Below are positions 42,252-49,950 of a DNA stretch of 64,000 bases, one piece after another; position 1 is the stretch's first letter, and each line of letters begins with the position of its first letter. Made by a program: the position numbers and the translations under genes. The notes below the pieces were generated by a model. That model made no database searches. It saw nothing but the letters and a program-made list of their open reading frames with translations, and was not told the origin of the DNA. This stretch comes from Halomonas sp. HL-48 (GTDB taxonomy: Bacteria; Pseudomonadota; Gammaproteobacteria; Pseudomonadales; Halomonadaceae), in assembly GCF_001314875.1 (NCBI RefSeq), contig NZ_LJZS01000007.1, forward strand, positions 1 to 64,000, in the 5' to 3' direction.

Positions 42252-45200
42252 CTAGGGTCTGACGCGGCGGTGGGTTTCTCGCCAGCGCTCAAACCAGCGG
42301 CGTGGCTGGAGGACTTTCAGGGTGGGTTCGCGGTCCTCTAGCTCGACGCCCACACCGAGCCGCCCCAGGCGTGCGTAAAGCGCGCCGTTGGCGGTCTGCT
42401 CAGCCAGGGTCAGGTCAGCCAACAGCAGCAGTGGCCCGCCACTTAGCTGCAGATCATTCAGATCCAGCCGCTTGTCGTTCAAGCGGAGGAGGGCACTACC
42501 TTCGATATCGCGCACGCTGAGTAGCCGCCCAAGCCAGTCACTCTCCCGGGCCCGGGCGAGAAACAGCCGCGCGAGCAGGCCGCTGTCGCGCAGCCGCAGC
42601 CCCAGGCGGGCATTAAGATTGACGGGCGTCTCCCAGAGAAGCGCTGCCTCGTGCATATCCAGCTGTGCCCACCAGCCCGCATCGCTGGTCGCTGCGTTGC
42701 CCATTCTTGAGACGTTCTCCAGGCGCAGGAAGGAATCGTTGGCGACAAAGCGCATGGCCTCCAGATCGCCTTCGCTGAGTACCAGCTCCATGTGGATATC
42801 GCCACGCAGCCGTTGCTCAAGCAGTGAGAGCTCGGTGCCGAACGCCCTGAACGTTACGTCGCCTTCGCCCTGCATACCGCGTAACACAAGCTCGCTGGAT
42901 AGGCTCGCCTGACCATCCAGCAGTCTGACCCCAGCGCCCTCGGGCAGGTAGGCGTTGTAGCGGGTGATGTCCGGCACATCGATGATCGGCAAGCTGATCC
43001 GGGTGGTGAAGTGCTCGGGCTGCGGGTCGTCGATGACCGCGGAAAAGGCCTCGGTCGTGGTGGTGAGGGCCAGATGTCGGCCTTCCACATGAGGGCTGTC
43101 ATCGCCCTGGCGGGCTAGCGAAAAACGCGGAATGCCCAGGGAGAGCAGCGCCCGCTCGGTGCTGTCCAACTGCGCGGTCAGCTCACCCCGCCCGCTGGCG
43201 CGGTAATCCAGAAAATCAACCCGCAGAGGATTGGCCACCACGCGAAGCCGGGTGGGGGCGATCAATCGGTCAGCCTTGAAGCCACCCTGGGCTGATAGCT
43301 GTCCCTCGCCGTCGAGGGCAAGGCCGTGGGCGTCGGGCAGGAAGGCGTTGAGAAAGCCCAGGTGCTGGACGCTGCCGGACAAGGCGAACTGGCCGCCTGG
43401 TTGGCCATCTTCGCGCTGAAAACGCCCTTCGTGGAGGGTTAGCGCGCTTGTCAGCGTGCTCTCCTGGCGCGCTTGCCGAGCGGTGTCGCTCACCTGCCAC
43501 TCAAGGCGGCTGCCGCTGATGTCCAGCGTGCTGGCGTCCATCGCCGCCTGGTTGATGGCCAGGTCGAGCTGCATGTCGCTGGTCAGGCGATGGGTGTCAT
43601 TGGCGGTTGACCAATCGGTGATCCAGCGGCTGCCGGCGAGGGTGGCGTTACCGCTCAGCTGGTCGGGCGTCAGGGTTAGCCGCCCTTGGCTGCGCGCCTG
43701 GCCGCTGACCAGACGCAGCGGTGCCGCGTCGGGCAGGAAGGTGTCCACATAGCCTTGCAGCTCGCCAATATCGGGCAGCGTCGCCTCTTCCCAGCGCAAT
43801 GACCCCGTGGCATAGCGGCGCGCGGCGTCAGGGTCCAGCGGGCTGTTGGCGGTCAGCGTCAGCGACGCGTCGGCCAGCAGGGGGCGGGCGTGGTGTTGAA
43901 GTTTTGCCTGGGTCAGGTTGAGCGTGGCGGCGAACGTCTCGGGCGTGGGCAGATGCGCGTGGAGGGTGCCGTTGCCTTCCGCGGTCAACGCCATGGCGCT
44001 TGCGCGCAGCGCATTGGCGGTGACGGTCAGGTCCGCCGTTTCAAGGCGGTCATCTGACAGCGTCATCTCCAGGGCGAGGCGTCCGTCACCGGCAAGGTGA
44101 ATACCGCCGTCTAATGAGTCGGCGGCTGCCCGCTCAAGGTAGCGCTCCAGCATATCCAGCCGGAGCACGCGTCCCTCCAGGCTGAGCGCGGCGGCGTTTG
44201 GCGCCTTGAGCTGATCCAGGCGCCGGTTATCCAGCGAGGTATTGAATTCAAGGTGCGTGTTGTCGGCATAGGGCGCCGCCTGGCGAGCGGCAAGGCGTTC
44301 GGACAGCGCGACGTTATCCAACGTGGCGTCGAGGGTCAGCGTATCGGGTGACTCAGCGGGCACCCGCAACGCGATAACACCGTCTCCCTGGGCATTGTGT
44401 ACCGGGGGCTGCTGGTCGGGGCGCTGCCAGCGCGTTTCTTGCGCTTGCCCCAGGTAGGCTTCGTCGACGCGCATGACCAGCGCGGGGGCCGAGAGGGTCA
44501 TCTGGCTGCCGGGTTGAAGCTGGCCGTGGTCAAGGCGGATGTCACCGCGTAAATCCCCGCGGCCGTTGAGCGCAAGCCAGGGCAGGTCGCTCAGGTAGGG
44601 CATGAACACATCCCAGGCGTCGGCGTGGGCGCTGAGACGGGCGCTTGCTGAAAGCGCGCCGATAAGCTCGGGATCAAGCGCGCCTTCAGCGGTGGTGGGC
44701 GTTATGCGGTCGAGGGAGGCGCTGGCGTCTAACTGAATATCTCGGGCAAGGGTAGCGCCATCCTGATCACGCACCAGCCGCCCCTGGGTCAATTGTAGGT
44801 TCGCCTGGGGAATGGCCAGGGTGTCGCGACTGAGCGTGGTGTCCTTTAGGCTGAACCGGCCTTCCCCCTGAAGCGTCATCTCGCCAAGCTGTAGCTCGCG
44901 GATCCCCTCGGCATCCAGCGACTCGATGTGTAGCTCGCCACGCAGCAGGGCCATCAACGAGAGCTCGAGCGTTGCCCGGTCGGCGTCGAGCGTCAATTCA
45001 AGCGCGCCGTCATCGCGGCGTATCGTCAAGCCCTGGACTTCCCAGCGCCCGGGGTGGCGGCTGCTGCCCTGCTCCCAGCGGATATCCACCCCGGGCGCCT
45101 GTGACAGCCGCTCGGGCAGCCATTGGCTGTTGAGCAGCCAATAACTCCCCGCCAGCCAGAGCAGCAACAGGCCCACCACAGCACCCAACGTGATGGCGAG

Positions 45201-45272
45201 CCAGCGCGGTAAGCGTCGCTTCCAGACCTTGGCTTGCGCCGGGGATGTGGTATCAGGCGGTGGCGATGACAT
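42252..45272 (-). CDS. Large AsmA/TamB-like periplasmic protein with inner-membrane anchor
   Basis: A 1006-residue protein. The track opens at 45566, but the first 98 codons have no family resemblance and overlap the divergent DUF3581 gene. ATG 45272 gives a basic N-terminus followed by one membrane helix (LAITLGAVVGLLLLWLAGSY). The rest is a long beta-rich stretch of repeated amphipathic strands (ELHIESLDAEGIRELQLGEMTLQGEG is one example) as in AsmA, TamB, YhdP and YdbH proteins, which bridge the periplasm in phospholipid transport or outer-membrane assembly. The C-terminus is basic (RWFERWRETHRRVRP). I cannot tell which subfamily it belongs to. No partner lipoprotein is adjacent. Confidence 0.72.
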   Translation of the reverse strand: MSSPPPDTTSPAQAKVWKRRLPRWLAITLGAVVGLLLLWLAGSYWLLNSQWLPERLSQAPGVDIRWEQGSSRHPGRWEVQGLTIRRDDGALELTLDADRATLELSLMALLRGELHIESLDAEGIRELQLGEMTLQGEGRFSLKDTTLSRDTLAIPQANLQLTQGRLVRDQDGATLARDIQLDASASLDRITPTTAEGALDPELIGALSASARLSAHADAWDVFMPYLSDLPWLALNGRGDLRGDIRLDHGQLQPGSQMTLSAPALVMRVDEAYLGQAQETRWQRPDQQPPVHNAQGDGVIALRVPAESPDTLTLDATLDNVALSERLAARQAAPYADNTHLEFNTSLDNRRLDQLKAPNAAALSLEGRVLRLDMLERYLERAAADSLDGGIHLAGDGRLALEMTLSDDRLETADLTVTANALRASAMALTAEGNGTLHAHLPTPETFAATLNLTQAKLQHHARPLLADASLTLTANSPLDPDAARRYATGSLRWEEATLPDIGELQGYVDTFLPDAAPLRLVSGQARSQGRLTLTPDQLSGNATLAGSRWITDWSTANDTHRLTSDMQLDLAINQAAMDASTLDISGSRLEWQVSDTARQARQESTLTSALTLHEGRFQREDGQPGGQFALSGSVQHLGFLNAFLPDAHGLALDGEGQLSAQGGFKADRLIAPTRLRVVANPLRVDFLDYRASGRGELTAQLDSTERALLSLGIPRFSLARQGDDSPHVEGRHLALTTTTEAFSAVIDDPQPEHFTTRISLPIIDVPDITRYNAYLPEGAGVRLLDGQASLSSELVLRGMQGEGDVTFRAFGTELSLLEQRLRGDIHMELVLSEGDLEAMRFVANDSFLRLENVSRMGNAATSDAGWWAQLDMHEAALLWETPVNLNARLGLRLRDSGLLARLFLARARESDWLGRLLSVRDIEGSALLRLNDKRLDLNDLQLSGGPLLLLADLTLAEQTANGALYARLGRLGVGVELEDREPTLKVLQPRRWFERWRETHRRVRP

Positions 45273-45380
45273 AAAACCGTCCTTGAAGATGACTCCTGCT
45301 AGTCCATGTTTTATGGCATTATGCGCCACGTAAGTCCGCAATCGACTTTTGATTTCAACGTAAAGCAGACAGCCAACGCC

Positions 45381-46094
45381 ATGTTCCAGGAATTTTACAC
45401 CCAGCGTGGAGAGTATGTAGTGATCTCCGCCGAGCAGGCCAGCCACTTCGCCAAGGGTGTGGCGGGAGATTACAACCCGATCCATAACCCTGACGCGCGG
45501 CGTTTTTGCGTGCCGGGCGATCTTCTCTTTGCCCTGGTGCTGGCAAAGTTTGGGCTGTCGCGGCATATGGAGTTTCGTTTCACCAACATGGTGGGGGCCG
45601 ATACCCCGCTGGTGTTCAGCGAAGCTGACAATGGCGAGCTAGAGGTGCGCGACGAAGGCGGCAAGTGCTATTTGCAGGTCACGCGGCGGGGGGAAAGCAC
45701 CTACGACGCCGCGGTGATCGAGGCTTTTGCCCGGTGCTACGTGGCATTTTCGGGCAAGAACTTCCCCCACTACCTGAAGCCGCTGATGGAGGAGCATGGC
45801 GTCATGTTCAACCCCAAGCGGCCGCTGGTTATCTACGACAGCATGGGCTTTTCGCTGGAGCGGCTGGACGGCATGTCGCCGGGGCTGACGCTTAACCACT
45901 CGTCGCTGGACGTACAGGGCAAGCGGGCCGACGCGCTGCTAGAATTTGCCATTCAATCCGACGGTGAGCCGGTTGGTATGGGCTCGAAAAAGCTCGTGGT
46001 CAGCGGATTGTGTGACTACGATTGCGAGGAAATGGCCGCGATTGTGGACGAATTCTATCGCCTCAAGGCGGCTTATCTGGCCTCGGTGGATTAG
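45381..46094 (+). CDS. DUF3581 family protein, possible hotdog fold
   Basis: About 237 residues. The ORF extends to 45306, but the conserved N-terminus MFQEFYTQRGEYVVISAEQASHFAKGVAGD begins at ATG 45381. The segment GDYNPIHNPDARRFCVPGDLLFALVLA matches the D-x-N-P-x-H motif of MaoC-like hydratases, so an acyl-thioester-related hotdog fold is a reasonable inference. The FCVPGDLLFALVLAKFGLS stretch is the DUF3581 hallmark. No clear Shine-Dalgarno was seen. It is divergent from the AsmA-like gene. Function unknown. Confidence 0.85.
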   Translation: MFQEFYTQRGEYVVISAEQASHFAKGVAGDYNPIHNPDARRFCVPGDLLFALVLAKFGLSRHMEFRFTNMVGADTPLVFSEADNGELEVRDEGGKCYLQVTRRGESTYDAAVIEAFARCYVAFSGKNFPHYLKPLMEEHGVMFNPKRPLVIYDSMGFSLERLDGMSPGLTLNHSSLDVQGKRADALLEFAIQSDGEPVGMGSKKLVVSGLCDYDCEEMAAIVDEFYRLKAAYLASVD

Positions 46095-46178
46095 CCACGC
46101 AGGCTCGGGATGCGACGTTAGTGTAAGTAGCTGCCCTCAACGGCGAGTGTGCGGTACGCTAAGGGCCATTAATCATGA

Positions 46179-46198
46179 GGCAGCGTTGGATCGCTGCC
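46179..46198. promoter_or_regulatory. Inverted repeat upstream of the TRAP operon
   Basis: GGCAGCG-N6-CGCTGCC, a perfect seven-base dyad ending 19 bases before the start codon of the TRAP binding-protein gene. It has no T-tail, so it is more like an operator or leader hairpin than a terminator. Confidence 0.4.
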
Positions 46199-46217
46199 AT
46201 AGCGGATGAGGCCCTGC

Positions 46218-47201
46218 ATGAACCGACGTAAACTATTGACGCTCGCCGTTGCCGCCAGTTCGCTGGCGGTGGCGTCTCTCAACGCCCAGGCTCGCGATTT
46301 CCGCCTGGGGCTGATTACGCCGGCCCAGCATTTGTGGTCCACCGAGGCCGAAGCCTTTGCCGAGTCGCTCAATGAGCGCTCCGACGGCGAGCATAGCGTG
46401 TCGGTCTTTCCCGCGCAGCAGTTGGGCAATGAAGCGCAGATGGTCCAGCAGTTGCAAAGCGGCGCGCTGGACATGGCGTTTCTGACCATTGCCGAAATTT
46501 CCAACCGGATTCCCGACTTCGGCGCGCTTTATGCGCCTTATCTAGTCGATGACGTCAACCATGCCGCACGCTTGCTGCGTTCGGACGCTGCCGGCGAGCT
46601 GCTCGACCTGATGCCGCAAGACGTCGGCCTGGTCGGGGTGGGCTACGGGATGGTGGGCATGCGCCAGGTGCTCAGCCGCGACCCGATCGAAAGCGCTGAG
46701 GACCTGGAAGGCCAGCGGCTGCGGATTACCCCGTTCGAGCCGATCCGAGATTTCTATACCGCGACCGGTGCTGCCCCGGCGCCGATGCCGCTGCTCGAAG
46801 TCTACGATGCCCTGGCCAACGGTCAGGTGGATGCCATCGACATGGATTTCGACTCGATCCTGATTCTCAAATTCTACGAGCAGGCCGATCACCTGCTGAT
46901 CTCCAACCACATGATGTTCCCCATGGTGGGCGTGGTGTCCGGTCGCGTATGGCGCGAGCTGTCTGAAGAGGATCGCGAGCTGATCGATACCACCATGGCC
47001 GAGCACCTGGAGAACGTGCTGGTGGGCTTTGAAGAAAAAGATGCCGCCCAGGAAGAAGAGATCCGCGAATTGGATATCAACATTGTTGAAGCGGACGCCG
47101 AGTTCTTTTCCGACGCGATAGCCGAGTGGGAAGCGATCTGGGAACCCAAGGCGCCCATGCTCGAGACGCTGCGCGAAGAAGCCGACCGCCTGCGCGAGTA
47201 A
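46218..47201 (+). CDS. TRAP transporter solute-binding protein (DctP type)
   Basis: A 327-residue periplasmic binding protein. A signal peptide runs to about residue 26 (basic MNRRK, hydrophobic core, AQA cleavage). The mature protein shows the DctP pattern: GNEAQMVQQLQSGALDMAFLT, LEGQRLRITPFEPIRDFYTATGAAPAPMP with the arginine that salt-bridges a substrate carboxylate, and VYDALANGQVDAIDMDFDSI. The track starts at 46206. ATG 46218 has GAGG six bases upstream and is preferred. The ligand is probably a carboxylate, and which one is not readable. The C-terminus is Glu/Arg-rich. The gene is first in a three-gene TRAP operon. Confidence 0.92.
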   Translation: MNRRKLLTLAVAASSLAVASLNAQARDFRLGLITPAQHLWSTEAEAFAESLNERSDGEHSVSVFPAQQLGNEAQMVQQLQSGALDMAFLTIAEISNRIPDFGALYAPYLVDDVNHAARLLRSDAAGELLDLMPQDVGLVGVGYGMVGMRQVLSRDPIESAEDLEGQRLRITPFEPIRDFYTATGAAPAPMPLLEVYDALANGQVDAIDMDFDSILILKFYEQADHLLISNHMMFPMVGVVSGRVWRELSEEDRELIDTTMAEHLENVLVGFEEKDAAQEEEIRELDINIVEADAEFFSDAIAEWEAIWEPKAPMLETLREEADRLRE

Positions 47202-47249
47202 GCAACGCCAGGATAACGCCACGACCACCGACAAGAGCCTTCGACCATC

Positions 47250-47813
47250 ATGCTGCAACGCCTTTCCTCGGGGCTTGCCCGCTGTGAAGAAATCGCCGCT
47301 GCGGCCCTGGCCGCGGTGGTCACCTGCCTGATCCTGATCAATATTGGCTTTCGTGTGCTGGGCAGCCCGCTGTACTGGATAAGCGAGCTGTCGATTTACG
47401 CGATGATCTGGATGACGTTTCTGATCGCGGGCGCGGTGTTCCGGCGACGCCAGGGGGTCGCGGTGACCCTGCTCAGCGACCTGCTGCCGCGCACCGGCCG
47501 CAAGCTGGTCGGCCTGTGGGTGGACACCACGGTGCTGCTGTTTGCCGTGCTGCTCGCCTGGCTGTGCTGGCGCTGGTATCAGCCGCTGGCACTGGCCCGG
47601 TTGGGGTTCGATATCGGGGCGTTTCAGACCCAAACGTTCAACTTCATTTACGCCGAGAACACTTCGACGCTGGGCATCAAAAAATTCTGGGCGTGGTTGA
47701 TCGTGCCGTGGTTTGCGCTCTCGCTTAGCCTGCACGGGCTTGCCAACCTCATCCAGTCGCTTACCCAGTGGCGTGACCCCGGCGACGAACCGACCGCCGA
47801 GACGTGGCGATGA
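47250..47813 (+). CDS. TRAP transporter small permease subunit (DctQ type)
   Basis: A 187-residue membrane protein with four helices: about 15-40 (AAAALAAVVTCLILINIGF), about 48-68 (SELSIYAMIWMTFLIAGAVFRRRQG, the most conserved block in DctQ), about 85-107 and about 140-165. Between helices three and four it has a long acidic-poor loop. It pairs with the large permease to couple uptake to the Na+ gradient. It lies 48 bases after the binding-protein gene and 16 bases before the large permease gene. Confidence 0.88.
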   Translation: MLQRLSSGLARCEEIAAAALAAVVTCLILINIGFRVLGSPLYWISELSIYAMIWMTFLIAGAVFRRRQGVAVTLLSDLLPRTGRKLVGLWVDTTVLLFAVLLAWLCWRWYQPLALARLGFDIGAFQTQTFNFIYAENTSTLGIKKFWAWLIVPWFALSLSLHGLANLIQSLTQWRDPGDEPTAETWR

Positions 47814-47829
47814 TACAGGCGATGTACCC

Positions 47830-49095
47830 ATGACCATTGCGATATTTGTCCTGCTTCTGCTGGGGGCCGTCCCCATTGCGCTGGTGCTCGCGCTGACGGC
47901 GATGGTCTACATTCAGGTCTCGGGCAATACGGTGCTGTTTGATTCCTACCCGCAGCAGCTGTTCAGCGCCATCGAAAGCTACGGCCTGCTGGCGATACCG
48001 CTGTTCATGCTGGCGGGTGAATTGATGAACGAGGGCGGCCTCACCAAGCGCTTGATTGCCCTTGCGCGCATTCTGGTGGGCGGCTTTCGTGGGGGGCTGG
48101 CCTACATCAACCTGGTCGCCAACATGATGATGGCGGCGATTATTGGCTCGGCGGCCTCGCAGATCGCCATCATGTCCCGCGCCATGGTGCCGGCCATGGA
48201 AGAAGAAGGCTACGACACCCCGTACAGCGCGGCGATTACCGCTGCGGGCGGCCTGTTGTCGCCAATCATCCCGCCCTCGATGCTGTTTGTGCTGTTCGGG
48301 GTGATGGCCCAGGTGCCGATTGCCGAAATGTTCATTGCCGGGCTTCTACCGGGACTGCTGCTGGGCGCGAGTTTTTTCATCGTGATTGCACTCGTGGGAC
48401 TGGTGCAGCAATACCCCAAAGGGCAGTGGCCCAGTCGCCGCCAGGCGCGGCACGATGCGCTATGGGGGCTGCCGGCACTGTTGATTCCGGTGATCATCAT
48501 CGGCGGCATTCTGTTGGGCATTGCCACGCCCACCGAGTCGGCGGCGCTGGCTTCTCTGGCGGCCTTACTCTTGGGCCGCTTTGTCTACGGCGATCTGCGT
48601 CTGGGGCAAATGCCCCAGATACTCAAGCGCACGGCGGTCAACGCCGGGCTGGTGATCATGCTGATCGCCGCGGCCGGGGTGTTTGGCTGGGTGGTGGTCT
48701 ACGAGCGCCTGCCGCAAATGGCGGCCGCGTGGATCGCCGCGCTCACCGCTGACCCCTTTGTCTTTCTGTTGATGGTGATTGGCGCGCTGCTGCTGGTGGG
48801 CATGGTGATCGACGGCATTGCCGCATTGATTCTGGTGGTGCCGATTCTGATGCCGATTGCGGAAAATCAGTTTGCCATCAGCCCCTATCAGTTTGGCGTG
48901 GTCGTCTGCCTGACCCTGGTGATGGGGCTGTTAACGCCCCCGGTGGGAGCGGGGTTGTTCATTGCCTCCTCGATGACCGGCGCGCCGCCGCTGAAAATCT
49001 TCCGCGCGCTGCTGCCGTTCCTGCTGGCCACGCTGGTGACGCTGGTGCTGCTTGCCTGGCTACCCTGGTTAACCAACGGGTTGATCAGCCGCTAG
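47830..49095 (+). CDS. TRAP transporter large permease subunit (DctM type)
   Basis: A 421-residue membrane protein of the DctM family. The ORF track extends to 47713 inside the small permease gene, and the true start is ATG 47830. Family blocks include ESYGLLAIPLFMLAGELMNEGG, ANMMMAAIIGSAASQIAIMSRAMVPAMEEEGYD, AAGGLLSPIIPPSMLFVLFGVMA and the C-terminal LMGLLTPPVGAGLFIASSMTG. The translocation channel and Na+ sites lie in this subunit. The 3' end overlaps the convergent transglutaminase gene by 27 bases, tail to tail. Confidence 0.93.
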   Translation: MTIAIFVLLLLGAVPIALVLALTAMVYIQVSGNTVLFDSYPQQLFSAIESYGLLAIPLFMLAGELMNEGGLTKRLIALARILVGGFRGGLAYINLVANMMMAAIIGSAASQIAIMSRAMVPAMEEEGYDTPYSAAITAAGGLLSPIIPPSMLFVLFGVMAQVPIAEMFIAGLLPGLLLGASFFIVIALVGLVQQYPKGQWPSRRQARHDALWGLPALLIPVIIIGGILLGIATPTESAALASLAALLLGRFVYGDLRLGQMPQILKRTAVNAGLVIMLIAAAGVFGWVVVYERLPQMAAAWIAALTADPFVFLLMVIGALLLVGMVIDGIAALILVVPILMPIAENQFAISPYQFGVVVCLTLVMGLLTPPVGAGLFIASSMTGAPPLKIFRALLPFLLATLVTLVLLAWLPWLTNGLISR

Positions 49096-49950
49096 CGGCA
49101 TGACATCCACCTCGACCTCAAGCTGGTGGTCGCCACCGCCGTTCATGACCCCCTTGAGCGGCGCCACATCGGCGTAATCACGCCCCCAGCCCAACACCGG
49201 ATGCTGCTCACCGGCGACGGTGCCGTTGGTCGGGTCCAGCGCCAGCCAGCCCCAGTCGGGGATCCAGGTAGCCAGCCAGGCATGGGAGGCATCCGCCCCC
49301 ACCAGACGTTGCTGACCGGGAGGCGGCTGGGTTTCCAGGTAGCCACTGACGTAACGCGCCGCCAGGCCAATCGAGCGCAGGGCGCCGATCGCGAGATGGG
49401 CGAAGTCCTGACACACGCCGCGCTGTTGGGCGAGCACATCGCTCAGCGGCGTGGCCAGGGTGGTGACGCTGGGGTCGTATTCGAAAGAGGCGTGGATCAG
49501 CTGGTTGAGGGCCAGCGCCGCCTCGACCACCGGGCGCCCCGGGGTAAAACAGCGCCGGGCGAACGCCGCCAGCGCCTCGTTACGGCGAATGAATGGCGAG
49601 TCCAGCCGGTATAGCTGGCGATCAAAATGGCTGTCGACGCTAAGCTGCTCGGCCACGCGTTCCCAGGCGGGAGAGTGGGCGGGCAACGGGCCCAGCGGCT
49701 GGGTGCTGATTGGCGTGACCACGGTGACGTCCAGGGCCTGGTGGAGGGTTTCCAGCGCGAAATACAGCACGCGATTGCCGAACACGTCGCGGCGTTCCGC
49801 CTGGGCGTCCGGTAGCGGATGAATGGTCAACGCCGAGGCGCCGCACTGCTGGTGCGGCGTCTTGCGCGGCAGTACCCGCGCTTCGCTATGGCATAGCGTC
49901 ACCGGCGCCGTATAGCGGTAGCGGGTGGTATGGCGCAGGGTGTAGTTCAT
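49069..49950 (-). CDS. Transglutaminase-like cysteine protease family protein
   Basis: A 293-residue protein. An N-terminal beta domain (Bact_transglu_N, about 1-85, starting YTLRHTTRYRY) precedes a transglutaminase-like core with catalytic Cys180 (QQRGVCQDFAH), His223 (DASHAWLATW) and Asp239 (LALDPTNG). No signal peptide is seen. Proteins of this type sit with ATP-grasp and alpha-E proteins and may cut or form amide bonds in a peptide product. It starts four bases inside the end of the ATP-grasp/alpha-E gene (ATGA overlap), so the two are translationally coupled. It is third and last of the minus-strand set. Its end overlaps the TRAP permease gene. Confidence 0.92.
   Translation of the reverse strand: MNYTLRHTTRYRYTAPVTLCHSEARVLPRKTPHQQCGASALTIHPLPDAQAERRDVFGNRVLYFALETLHQALDVTVVTPISTQPLGPLPAHSPAWERVAEQLSVDSHFDRQLYRLDSPFIRRNEALAAFARRCFTPGRPVVEAALALNQLIHASFEYDPSVTTLATPLSDVLAQQRGVCQDFAHLAIGALRSIGLAARYVSGYLETQPPPGQQRLVGADASHAWLATWIPDWGWLALDPTNGTVAGEQHPVLGWGRDYADVAPLKGVMNGGGDHQLEVEVDVMPLAADQPVG

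Noticed and set aside
45273-45566. 98-codon extension of the AsmA-like protein
   Set aside because: It runs across the divergent promoter region and the DUF3581 gene. The basic N-terminus plus membrane helix begins properly at ATG 45272.
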